A model generated the notes under the pieces. The model made no database searches, was not told where the DNA came from, and saw only the letters and a list, made by a program, of their open reading frames with translations. This document shows positions 1-5,749 of a DNA stretch of 6,089 nucleotides, piece by piece (position 1 is the stretch's first letter; each line of letters starts with the position of its first letter). This DNA is from Bacteroidales bacterium (lineage in GTDB: Bacteria > Bacteroidota > Bacteroidia > Bacteroidales > UBA7960), in assembly GCA_007122745.1 (NCBI GenBank), contig SKTA01000197.1:1-6089 (forward strand). The letters are read 5' to 3'. Position numbers and translations under genes: made by a program.

Positions 1-412
1 CATCCTCCTCTGGCGGCAAATCTGCATTTTTGGATTGTTCCATTGAGTTCTGGTCCTGCTGGCCCCCAGAGCCTCCTCCCGGTCTGCCACCTACGAAATT
101 CATCACATCACCAATGATTTCTGTAGTATAGCGCTTGTTCCCATCCTTGTCATCCCACTGCCGCGTTTGGAGCCGACCCTCTATATAGACCTGGCTGCCT
201 TTCTGCAGATATTTTTCTGCCAGCTCTGCACGCTGATGCCAAACAACAACATTGTGCCATTCTGTTTTTTCAACCATCTCCCCGTCTTTGCCTTTATAAT
301 ACTCATTTGTTGCAAGCGGAAAACGCGCCAGCTTGGTGCCGCTTTCCAGTGTTCTGATCTCCGGGTCTTTTCCCAGATTCCCCAGTAAAATAACTTTGTT
401 TACTCCAGCCAT
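1..412 (-). CDS. ssb: Single-stranded DNA-binding protein (SSB), C-terminal tip cut off by the window edge
   Basis: SSB coats single-stranded DNA during replication, repair and recombination, and recruits partner proteins through an acidic C-terminal tip. Reading the minus strand from the ATG at 412-410 gives 137 codons without a stop. It opens MAGVNKVILLGNLGKDPEIR, the classic SSB N-terminus, followed by EWHNVVVW (about 51-58), KYLQKGSQVYIEGRLQTRQW (67-86) and the end of the OB fold near residue 107. Then comes a Gly/Gln-rich linker (GGRPGGGSGGQQ, 108-119) and an acidic run DLPPEED at the edge. Family members usually end in a DDLPF-like tip, so only a few residues are probably missing. The leader before the ATG is A/T-rich and has no Shine-Dalgarno. 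The gene lies downstream of mutY on the same strand after a 186-bp gap that holds a terminator-like hairpin, so it may have its own promoter. Confidence 0.96.
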   Translation of the reverse strand, partial: MAGVNKVILLGNLGKDPEIRTLESGTKLARFPLATNEYYKGKDGEMVEKTEWHNVVVWHQRAELAEKYLQKGSQVYIEGRLQTRQWDDKDGNKRYTTEIIGDVMNFVGGRPGGGSGGQQDQNSMEQSKNADLPPEED

Positions 413-551
413 AATTTTGTTTTTTGTGGTGTATAATTATATTTTCAATGCGAATATATGTTATTTGTAGATATTAATTTTGTTTTTTAATGCAAAAAAA
501 GCTTAATGGTCCATTTTTTTTGCTGGTGAGTTTGGTTTGTTTCGAAATTAG

Positions 552-568
552 CAAAAAAACAGCCTGCA
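552..568 (+). repeat. 17-bp exact direct repeat, copy downstream of mutY
   Basis: The string CAAAAAAACAGCCTGCA occurs here and again, in the same orientation, at 1696-1712. The two copies bracket mutY: this one lies 30 bp past the mutY stop codon and the other 17 bp before its start codon. In this copy the A7 supplies the U-tract of the mutY terminator-like hairpin. Part of the match is a homopolymer, so chance cannot be excluded. Confidence 0.6.
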
Positions 569-595
569 TTACACAAAATCTTATTAACAATGCAG
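553..595 (-). terminator. Intrinsic-terminator-like hairpin after mutY
   Basis: On the minus strand, three bases after the mutY stop codon, the arms CTGCATT (595-589) and AATGCAG (570-564) form a 7-bp perfect stem, with a possible extra G-T pair and an 18-nt loop. A short GCTG spacer and a run of seven T (559-553) follow. The loop is long for an intrinsic terminator, so this is likely but not certain. Confidence 0.5.
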
Positions 596-598
596 CCA

Positions 599-1678
599 TT
601 AACTTTTCTCTCCCCGATCCCAATGCAGTAATTCTATCAGTCTGGGCTTGGCCATTTGTTCAAACTGGTCAAAATCAACAGCAATAAATATTTTATTTAA
701 CAAGACAGTGTTCTCCGGATGTACGAAGATCTGAAAAAGTTTGGCATGGATGGTCTGATGTGTCAGTTTGTGGACTCTTTGCCTGACTTGTCCTTCCATA
801 AGAAAACTTTTTTCATCCGGAAAAAGATGAAGCCACCATGGGTGTTTGAACAATGTTTCCGGTGGTGTGTCTTCGGTTGTTTCCAGGAGGGGAAAGTCAT
901 ACATGTTTTTCCAGATATCGTTTTCCTGTCGCTTCTTTATAAAAAGAAAAATTTTGCCCTGAGGGTCTTTGGTAGTGATTTTGAAATAGTTGAAAAACCT
1001 TTCGCGAACAGCCTTTTTGGGGTTTCTTACAGGATAATTCTTAGCGGCATTTTGTTGTTTTGCCAGACAGAGGGTGTTCAACGGACATTTTAAGCATAGA
1101 GGCCCGGACGGTTTACAGATCATGGCTCCAAGGTCCATCATGGCTTGATTGAAGTCGCCAGGCCGTTTCGGGTCTATCAACTGGGTGGCCAGTTGATAAA
1201 ATTGTTTTTTTCCTTTTGATGTATCCATATTATATGGAAGTGCAAAAGCACGAGCCAGCACGCGGTAAACATTACCGTCAAGGGCGGGAATGGCTTCTTT
1301 GAACACGATGGATGTAACGGCCGCTGCCGTATAGGGGCCGACCCCTTTCAGACGCATCCATTCTTCACTGCTTTCAGGAAAGTTTTTGCCATGTTTTTCT
1401 AAAATTTCCCGGGCTGTCTGGTGCAGGTTTCTGGCCCTTGAATAGTATCCCAGCCCTTGCCACAAGCGCAACACTTCATCTTCAGATGCTGAGGCCAGAG
1501 AGATTACATCAGGAAAAGCATCCAAAAAACGGAAGTAATAGGCTATTCCCTGTTCAACACGTGTTTGCTGCAGGATCACTTCGGAGATCCATACTTTATA
1601 GGGGTTATCCGAATCGCGCCAGGGGAGAGCTCTTTTGTTGGCATCGTACCAGACAAGCAAACGATCAGAAAAATTCAT
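599..1678 (-). CDS. mutY: A/G-specific adenine DNA glycosylase MutY
   Basis: MutY removes adenine mispaired with 8-oxoguanine, preventing G:C to T:A mutations. The 359-residue protein is full length for the family. Visible elements, in order: the LPWR motif (18-21); SEVILQQTRV (32-41) with the catalytic Glu33; the helix-hairpin-helix LKGVGPYTAAAV (110-121); ALDGNVYRVLAR (132-143) with the catalytic Asp134; and a [4Fe-4S] cluster motif C-X6-C-X2-C-X5-C at Cys188, 195, 198 and 204. The C-terminal MutT/NUDIX-like domain (about 225-355) recognises 8-oxoG, and LTH at 305-307 sits where the family has its FSH-type loop. The ATG at 1678-1676 gives the usual MNFS-type N-terminus, and no Shine-Dalgarno precedes it. 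The gene is divergent from the HU gene and upstream of ssb, an order I recall from other Bacteroidota. Confidence 0.97.
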   Translation of the reverse strand: MNFSDRLLVWYDANKRALPWRDSDNPYKVWISEVILQQTRVEQGIAYYFRFLDAFPDVISLASASEDEVLRLWQGLGYYSRARNLHQTAREILEKHGKNFPESSEEWMRLKGVGPYTAAAVTSIVFKEAIPALDGNVYRVLARAFALPYNMDTSKGKKQFYQLATQLIDPKRPGDFNQAMMDLGAMICKPSGPLCLKCPLNTLCLAKQQNAAKNYPVRNPKKAVRERFFNYFKITTKDPQGKIFLFIKKRQENDIWKNMYDFPLLETTEDTPPETLFKHPWWLHLFPDEKSFLMEGQVRQRVHKLTHQTIHAKLFQIFVHPENTVLLNKIFIAVDFDQFEQMAKPRLIELLHWDRGEKS

Positions 1679-1695
1679 ATAAACACGATTGATGT

Positions 1696-1712
1696 CAAAA
1701 AAACAGCCTGCA
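1696..1712 (+). repeat. 17-bp exact direct repeat, copy upstream of mutY
   Basis: Second copy of CAAAAAAACAGCCTGCA (see 552-568). It ends 17 bp before the mutY start codon, so it would lie at or near the 5' end of the mutY transcript. Unlike the downstream copy it has no hairpin partner. Confidence 0.6.
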
Positions 1713-1718
1713 AAGTAA
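1711..1718 (-). promoter_or_regulatory. Possible -7 box for mutY
   Basis: The minus strand reads TTACTTTG here, a 7/8 match to the Bacteroidota -7 box TAnnTTTG. It would place a transcription start about 25-30 nt before the mutY ATG. No good TTTG lies at the right distance upstream (a TTTA is about 23 nt away), so this is a weak call. Confidence 0.25.
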
Positions 1719-1758
1719 ATAAGATATCTAATCGATTGATGTAAAAATGATTAATTTA

Positions 1759-1839
1759 TTTTTTGGTTATTAGAAAAAAGTTATCTTTGCAAGCCTGAAT
1801 CAAAAGAAAACACATTATAAATACCTTATAACCAAAAAA
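1759..1839. repeat. Perfect 12-bp inverted repeat flanking the HU promoter
   Basis: TTTTTTGGTTAT (1759-1770) is the exact reverse complement of ATAACCAAAAAA (1828-1839). The left arm contains the TTTG of the HU promoter, and the right arm ends 10 bp before the HU start codon. The dyad centre (about 1799) falls close to the transcription start predicted from the -7 box. The left arm lies upstream of that start, so the dyad would act as DNA (an operator) and not as a leader-RNA hairpin. Confidence 0.55.
1762..1789 (+). promoter_or_regulatory. Bacteroidota sigma-A-type promoter of the HU gene
   Basis: TATCTTTG at 1782-1789 is a perfect match to the -7 consensus TAnnTTTG. TTTG at 1762-1765 serves as the -33 element, with a 16-nt gap, slightly shorter than usual. 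Transcription should start near 1795-1797, giving a leader of about 55 nt before the ATG at 1850. This is the best promoter in the window. Confidence 0.75.
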
Positions 1840-1849
1840 GTAAAGAATC

Positions 1850-2137
1850 ATGACTAAAGCTGAAATCGTAACTGAAATTGCCAACAAAACCGGCATTGAA
1901 AAAGTAGCTGTACAAGCAACTGTTGAATCCTTCATGAGCACAGTAAAAAATGCGCTTGTTAAAGGAGAGAATGTATACCTCCGGGGTTTTGGTAGCTTTA
2001 TCATCAAGGAAAGAGCGGAAAAAACCGGCAGAAACATTTCCAAAAACACCAGCATTATCATTCCTGCACATTGTATTCCTGCTTTCAAACCTGCGAAAGA
2101 GTTTGTAAGTGAGGTAAAAGCCTCTGTAAAGGTTTAA
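1850..2137 (+). CDS. HU-family DNA-binding protein
   Basis: A histone-like protein that binds and bends DNA as a dimer and helps compact the nucleoid. It has 95 residues against about 90 for typical HU. The N-terminal helices (MTKAEIVTEIANKTG, then about 18-38) form the dimer core. The signature LRGFGSF (44-50) leads into the beta-arm, GRNISKNTSIIIPAHCIPAF (60-79), and the closing helix PAKEFVSEV (81-89). Where E. coli HU has GRNP, with the proline that intercalates at DNA kinks, this protein has GRNI (Ile63); I believe this is common in Bacteroidota. The ATG at 1850 is set by the family N-terminus and has no Shine-Dalgarno. It is expressed from the promoter at 1762-1789. The sequence alone does not tell which HU paralogue this is. 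Confidence 0.95.
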   Translation: MTKAEIVTEIANKTGIEKVAVQATVESFMSTVKNALVKGENVYLRGFGSFIIKERAEKTGRNISKNTSIIIPAHCIPAFKPAKEFVSEVKASVKV

Positions 2138-2156
2138 TTGCGGTAATTGGTTGAGA

Positions 2157-2169
2157 GGGGTTTTGCCCC
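2157..2169 (+). other. Small GC hairpin in the leader of the tiny basic protein gene
   Basis: GGGG (2157-2160), loop TTTTG, CCCC (2166-2169), located 34 bp before the ATG at 2204. A nearly identical element, GGGGTTTTACCCC, lies 29-30 bp before the start codon at 5947. The stem has only 4 bp, so any function is uncertain. Confidence 0.3.
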
Positions 2170-2191
2170 ACAGTTGAAGAATCATTAATAT

Positions 2192-2196
2192 AGGAG
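2192..2196 (+). promoter_or_regulatory. Strong Shine-Dalgarno AGGAG before the tiny basic protein
   Basis: AGGAG sits 7 nt upstream of the ATG at 2204, near-ideal spacing. It decides that start codon. It is the only Shine-Dalgarno in front of any annotated start in this window; the other seven genes have none, as expected for Bacteroidota. Confidence 0.8.
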
Positions 2197-2203
2197 AAAA
2201 ACC

Positions 2204-2293
2204 ATGCCTAGCGGAAAAAAAAGAAAAAGACACAAAATGGCAACCCACAAACGCAAGAAACGTCTGAGAAAAAACAGACATAAGAAGAAGTAA
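2204..2293 (+). CDS. 29-residue very basic protein, AURKAIP1/COX24 (mS38/bS22-like) type, probable small ribosomal protein
   Basis: The frame ATG...TAA encodes 29 residues, of which 18 are Lys or Arg, with His in addition. It begins MPSGKKRKRHKMATHKRKK and ends in KNRHKKK. The core KKRKRHKMATHKRKKRLRK resembles the AURKAIP1/COX24 domain (DUF1713), known from the mitochondrial small-subunit protein mS38 and the mycobacterial small-subunit protein bS22, where the pattern is roughly KKRRxKMxKHKxRKxLRK. From memory, similar 29-40 residue proteins are annotated in Bacteroidota. I infer a ribosomal role, probably in the small subunit; this is not proven here. A good Shine-Dalgarno lies 7 nt upstream. 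It follows HU by 66 bp with no evident promoter of its own, so it may be read from the HU promoter. A 14-bp palindrome follows. It is shorter than most gene finders' cut-off. Confidence 0.88.
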   Translation: MPSGKKRKRHKMATHKRKKRLRKNRHKKK

Positions 2294-2335
2294 TGTGTTT
2301 TGTGGAATCTGTTTGCCGACAATCTGATTTTTTTG

Positions 2336-2374
2336 CTAAAATTACATAATGCCTTAGGTGTTATGTAATTTTAG
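2336..2374 (+). terminator. 14-bp perfect palindrome, probable terminator between the small basic protein and rng
   Basis: CTAAAATTACATAA (2336-2349) and TTATGTAATTTTAG (2361-2374) are exact reverse complements. The 11-nt interior can add two C-G pairs (CC at 2352-2353 with GG at 2357-2358) and two G-T pairs, giving up to 18 pairs with a TTA loop. There is no U-tract after the right arm, but the arm itself ends AATTTTAG. A T7 lies just before the left arm and would be an A-tract on the minus strand. A factor-assisted or A/T-rich terminator is the likely role; an RNA processing or stability hairpin upstream of rng is the alternative. Confidence 0.5.
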
Positions 2375-2426
2375 TATGATGCAAAGTACATTCCGGCAAA
2401 ACAACCATCCCTCCCATTCAATAAAG

Positions 2427-2456
2427 ATGGAAGATGAATTCCTTAAAGTATCCTAA
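2427..2456 (+). other. 9-codon upstream ORF ending 2 nt before the rng start
   Basis: ATG at 2427 opens MEDEFLKVS and stops at TAA 2454-2456, two bases before the GTG start of rng. It is in a different frame and has no Shine-Dalgarno. If translated it could couple ribosomes onto the weak GTG start; otherwise it is chance. Confidence 0.25.
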
Positions 2457-2458
2457 TT

Positions 2459-4009
2459 GTGAACAAAGAATTGATCATTGACTCCGGAGCAACGGAAGTT
2501 GTAATGGCTTTGCTTGAGGATAAGCGGCTCGTGGAGCTGCATCGTGAGCGAAAGAACAACAACTATTCCGTCGGTGACATTTACCTCGGCAAGATCAAAA
2601 AGATCATTCCAGGATTAAATGCTGCCTTTGTTGACGTGGGATATGAGAAGGACGCCTTTTTGCACTATCTCGATCTGGGAAGCCAGATCAACAGTCTGAA
2701 TAAATATTCCAAGCTGGCCATGGCAGGCAAAACCAAAGTGCTGGCCATGGAGCACTTCCACCTTGAACAGGAAATTGAGAAAACGGGCAAAATCACAGAA
2801 GTGCTTACCTCAAACCAGCCGGTACTTGTTCAGATTGCAAAAGAACCAATTTCCACCAAAGGTCCGCGAATCACAAGTGAGCTTTCGCTAGCCGGACGCT
2901 ACCTGGTTCTCGTACCTTTCTCTGACCGGATCTCCATTTCTCAGAAGATCCAGAATTCAGAAGAAAAAAACCGCCTGAAACGTCTTGTCCAGAGCATTAA
3001 ACCAAAGAACTTCGGTGTGATTATCCGCACCGTTGCTGAAGGCAAGATGGTAGCAGACCTGGACGCAGACCTTAACAACCTGATATCTAAATGGTATGGA
3101 ATCGCTGAAAAACTTTCCAGCGCCAAGCCGCCTCGCATTATACTTGGAGAAATCAACAGGTCGTCAGCCATGTTGCGTGACATGCTTAACGAGTCTTTCA
3201 ATAATATCCATGTGAACGATGCGATGGTTTACGAAGAACTCAGGGACTATATCAAAACGATTGCTCCTGAAAAACTGGACATACTTAAGCTCCATAAAGG
3301 GAAAGTAAACATATTTGATCATTTTGGTGTAGAAAAACAGATCAAAAGCTCATTTGGCAAGATCGTGTCGATAAAGAGCGGTGCCTACCTGGTCATAGAG
3401 CATACAGAAGCATTGCACGTCATTGATGTGAACAGCGGTCAGCGGATCAGCAGCGAAAACACACAAGAAAACAACGCACTGGATGTTAACCTGGAAGCGG
3501 CGGCCGAAATCGCCCGACAGCTAAGGTTGCGGGATATGGGTGGCATTATCGTGGTTGACTTCATTGATATGATACAGGCTGCAAACCGCAGGAAGCTGTA
3601 TGAGAAGATGAAGGAGGAGATGAAAAGAGACCGTGCCAAACACAATGTGCTCCCCCCAAGCAAATTCGGCCTCGTACAGATCACCCGGCAAAGGGTTCGC
3701 ACTGAAACATCTGTTGAAATACTGGAAAAATGCCCGGCATGTAATGGCAGCGGCAAAATCAAACCCAGTATCATTTTCATCGATGAGATTGAAAGTAACC
3801 TTCGTTACCTCATCAGGGAGCAAAATGAGAAATCATTGACCATCAGAGTACATCCATTTATCTATGCTTTCCTGACCAAAGGCCTTATGTCACTGAGAAT
3901 GAAATGGTTCTTTAAATATAAAAAGTGGATCAGACTCTATCCTTCTACATCCTACCACTTCCTCGAATACCGGTTTTTTAACAAACTGGATGATGAAATA
4001 AAAATATAA
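2459..4009 (+). CDS. rng: Ribonuclease G/E family endoribonuclease
   Basis: A cytoplasmic endonuclease that cuts single-stranded A/U-rich RNA and takes part in rRNA maturation and mRNA turnover. The 516 residues match RNase G-type length, without the long C-terminal scaffold of E. coli RNase E. The S1-like domain (about 36-125) contains SVGDIYLGKIKKIIPGLNAAFVDVG. IIRT (188-191) matches the 5'-phosphate sensor Arg-Thr pair. The DNase I-like catalytic part has IDVNSG (322-327, metal ligand Asp323) and VVDFIDM (365-371, Asp367 with Asp370 nearby). CPACNGSG (425-432) is the zinc-link motif that joins subunits. The GTG start at 2459 gives MNKELII, the usual Bacteroidota N-terminus; the preceding sequence has no Shine-Dalgarno and no clear promoter. 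It is followed at 46 bp by recX. I use rng because of the size; some databases call it rne or cafA. Confidence 0.95.
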   Translation: MNKELIIDSGATEVVMALLEDKRLVELHRERKNNNYSVGDIYLGKIKKIIPGLNAAFVDVGYEKDAFLHYLDLGSQINSLNKYSKLAMAGKTKVLAMEHFHLEQEIEKTGKITEVLTSNQPVLVQIAKEPISTKGPRITSELSLAGRYLVLVPFSDRISISQKIQNSEEKNRLKRLVQSIKPKNFGVIIRTVAEGKMVADLDADLNNLISKWYGIAEKLSSAKPPRIILGEINRSSAMLRDMLNESFNNIHVNDAMVYEELRDYIKTIAPEKLDILKLHKGKVNIFDHFGVEKQIKSSFGKIVSIKSGAYLVIEHTEALHVIDVNSGQRISSENTQENNALDVNLEAAAEIARQLRLRDMGGIIVVDFIDMIQAANRRKLYEKMKEEMKRDRAKHNVLPPSKFGLVQITRQRVRTETSVEILEKCPACNGSGKIKPSIIFIDEIESNLRYLIREQNEKSLTIRVHPFIYAFLTKGLMSLRMKWFFKYKKWIRLYPSTSYHFLEYRFFNKLDDEIKI

Positions 4010-4055
4010 TGCTGTCGCATTTTGCATAACAGGCCAGATTGAAATAACAAATCAA

Positions 4056-4547
4056 ATGACAGCCGGCAAACAAACACAGCAGATGATTATTGAGGAACTC
4101 ACGGAAAAGGGCAAAAAATATTGTGCCTATTCCGAAAGGTGTTCATTTGATCTGGAGCAAAAGCTATATCGCCTCGGTGCAAATAAAGCCACAAGCCAAA
4201 CAATCGTTAAGCAACTGCAAAAAGAAAAATATGTTGACGACGAACGCTTTTCAAAGATCTTTGTCAAAAGCAAACTAAAAAACAACAGCTGGGGTAAAAT
4301 CAAAATCCGATCAGAACTCTGGAAACGCCAAATTGACCAAAGCATAATTGAAAAAGCACTTGAGGACATTGACGAAAACGCTTATGTTGAAAAACTGAAA
4401 GCACTTTATCAAAAAAAATACAGCGAACTTCAAAAAAGAAACAAAGATCGAATTAAAGAAAAAGCCGCTGCATACTGTATGCAAAAAGGATTTGAAACAG
4501 ACTTTGTGCTTGCGGTAAAAGTGAAAAATGAAAAGTTTTTAGATTAA
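4056..4547 (+). CDS. recX: Regulatory protein RecX
   Basis: RecX binds RecA filaments and limits RecA activity in recombination and the SOS response. The protein has 163 residues, typical of the family, and is made of three-helix repeats. YCAYSERCSFDLEQKLYRLG (22-41) corresponds to the family's first repeat (R-S-x-x-E-L-x-x-K-L). YVDDERFSKIFVKSKLKNN (59-77) followed by SWGKIKIRSEL (78-88) matches the central YxDDxRFA...G...I..EL signature. The C-terminal repeat (about 107-160) is less conserved and Lys-rich. The ATG at 4056 was chosen; an in-frame ATG at residue 10 is a weaker alternative. No Shine-Dalgarno or promoter is evident. It lies 46 bp after rng and 29 bp before prfB, so it is probably co-transcribed. 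recA itself is not in the window. Confidence 0.85.
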   Translation: MTAGKQTQQMIIEELTEKGKKYCAYSERCSFDLEQKLYRLGANKATSQTIVKQLQKEKYVDDERFSKIFVKSKLKNNSWGKIKIRSELWKRQIDQSIIEKALEDIDENAYVEKLKALYQKKYSELQKRNKDRIKEKAAAYCMQKGFETDFVLAVKVKNEKFLD

Positions 4548-4576
4548 TAATCAACGATTAACAAACACCCTCGTCC

Positions 4577-5660
4577 ATGATACATACTGACCACATCAAA
4601 GATCTGTTTAAGAGGCTCGATGCCTTGAGGAGGTTTCTTTGACATCGAAGGGAAAAAGAAAGAAACTGAAAATTTGCAAAAAGTAACGGAAGAGCCCGAA
4701 TTTTGGGACAATCCGCAAGAAGCGCAAAAGCATCTTAAAAAGATCAGCGCTATTAAGAAATGGATTGAAGCCTATGAAGGGGCCAAACAAAAGCTGGATG
4801 ACCTCAATGTATTGTTTGAGTTTTTCCAGGAGGGTGAAGGTTCTGAGGTTGAAGTTCTAAAGCAACATGAAACTGCGTTGGGCCTGATTGAAGACCTCGA
4901 ATTTCAGAAAATGCTCAATAAAGAGGAGGACCACCTCCATGCAATCCTTTCGATCAACTCGGGAGCAGGGGGAACAGAGAGTCAGGACTGGGCTGAGATG
5001 CTGATGCGAATGTACCTGAGATGGGCTGAACGTCATGATTTTGATTCAAAAGTACTGGACATTCAAGAGGGTGATGGTGCCGGGATAAAGAGTGCATCAA
5101 TCGAAATACAGGGTGAGCATGCCTATGGTTACCTGAAAGGGGAAAACGGTGTACACCGGTTGGTCAGGTTGTCACCTTTTGATGCAAACCACAAACGACA
5201 CACCTCCTTTGCCTCGGTATATGCCTATCCGGTGGTTGACGAAAATATTAACATAGAGATCAATCCGACAGACTTGTCGTGGGACACTTTTCGCTCAAGC
5301 GGGCCTGGTGGCCAGAATGTGAACAAAGTGGAAAGTGCTGTAAGGGTCAGGCATGCCCCGTCAGGTTTGGTTGTTGAATGTCAGGAAACCAGGTCGCAGG
5401 TTCAAAATCGCGAGAAAGCCCTGACCATGTTAAAATCTCAGCTTTATGAAATAGAACTGAGAAAAAAGAGGGAAATAATAAACGAAATAGAGGAGGGGAA
5501 GAAAAAAATTGAGTGGGGCTCCCAGATAAGAAACTACGTTTTTCACCCTTACAAAATGGTAAAAGACCTCCGTACCAGTGTCGAAACATCAAATGTGCAA
5601 CAGGTGATGGATGGCGATATCGACCCCTTCATAAAAGCATTTCTGATTGAATTTGCTTAA
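4577..5660 (+). CDS. prfB: Peptide chain release factor 2 (RF2), made by programmed +1 frameshift
   Basis: RF2 recognises the stop codons UGA and UAA and triggers peptide release. The gene is read in two frames: 4577-4639 (21 codons from ATG, starting MIHTDHIKDLF and ending LRRFL) and, after skipping T4640, 4641-5660 (339 codons plus stop). The product is 360 residues, close to 365 in E. coli RF2. The junction CTT TGA C encodes RFL|DIEGKK, matching the family's LRxxL-D sequence. Later landmarks are GAGGTES (129-135), the RF2-specific SPF anticodon-like tripeptide (199-201), GGQ of the peptidyl-transferase loop (244-246) and WGSQIRNYV near the C-terminus. Gene finders may call it from a TTG at 4674, which loses the first 32 residues. 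No Shine-Dalgarno precedes the ATG. It follows recX by 29 bp. Confidence 0.97.
4628..4643 (+). promoter_or_regulatory. prfB +1 frameshift site with Shine-Dalgarno stimulator
   Basis: AGGAGG (4628-4633), three spacer bases, then the slippery CTT and in-frame TGA (4637-4642) followed by C. The layout and spacing match the classic prfB site AGGGGG-TAT-CTT-TGA-C. When RF2 is scarce the ribosome pauses at TGA and shifts +1, so RF2 controls its own level. The AGGAGG also encodes Arg-Arg in the zero frame. Confidence 0.95.
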
Positions 5661-5749
5661 GGTTTTTGAAATGTTTTTTGCATCAATTCTTCAGTTTGTT
5701 GGTTCTCAGAGGGTTCAACAAAAACTTAAACCAGATATTCTTTTAACCC

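Larger units (their letters stand above)
1686..1742 (+). repeat. Pair of 10-bp direct repeats CGATTGATGT
   Basis: CGATTGATGT occurs at 1686-1695 and at 1733-1742, start points 47 bp apart, both in the mutY/HU divergent control region. The right copy overlaps the palindrome AATCGATT (1730-1737). They could be regulator half-sites or chance. Confidence 0.35.

Noticed and set aside
490..687. 65-codon plus-strand frame between ssb and mutY
   Set aside because: It overlaps the 3' end of mutY and the terminator-like hairpin, has no Shine-Dalgarno or promoter, and shows no recognisable family.
719..1093. 124-codon open frame on the plus strand
   Set aside because: It lies wholly antisense within mutY, whose motifs are intact, and its translation resembles no family I know.
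2111..2124. GAGGT-AAAA-GCCTC hairpin at the end of the HU gene
   Set aside because: It is within codons just before the stop and no T-run follows; the 5-bp stem is not convincing as a terminator.
1756..2281. Two minus-strand open frames of 110 and 151 codons across the HU region
   Set aside because: They are antisense to the HU gene and its promoter, and to most of the tiny protein gene for the longer one. They are Phe/Ser-rich, as expected of shadows of Lys/Glu-rich genes.
3611..3622. AAGGAGGAG followed by ATG inside rng
   Set aside because: This encodes Lys-Glu-Glu-Met in the rng frame. GAG and AAG codons produce SD-like strings by chance, and an internal start would remove the catalytic aspartates.
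4542..4552. Short palindrome GATTAATAATC at the recX stop codon
   Set aside because: Only 5 bp per arm with a 1-base centre in A/T-rich DNA, so it is too short to be meaningful.
4640..4642. In-frame TGA early in prfB, which looks like a pseudogene or sequencing error
   Set aside because: It is the conserved programmed frameshift stop, with slippery CTT, trailing C and AGGAGG at the canonical spacing.
4925..4938. GGAGG-ACCA-CCTCC hairpin
   Set aside because: It is inside prfB coding sequence (Glu-Glu-Asp-His-Leu) and is explained by codons; the 5-bp stem has no terminator context.
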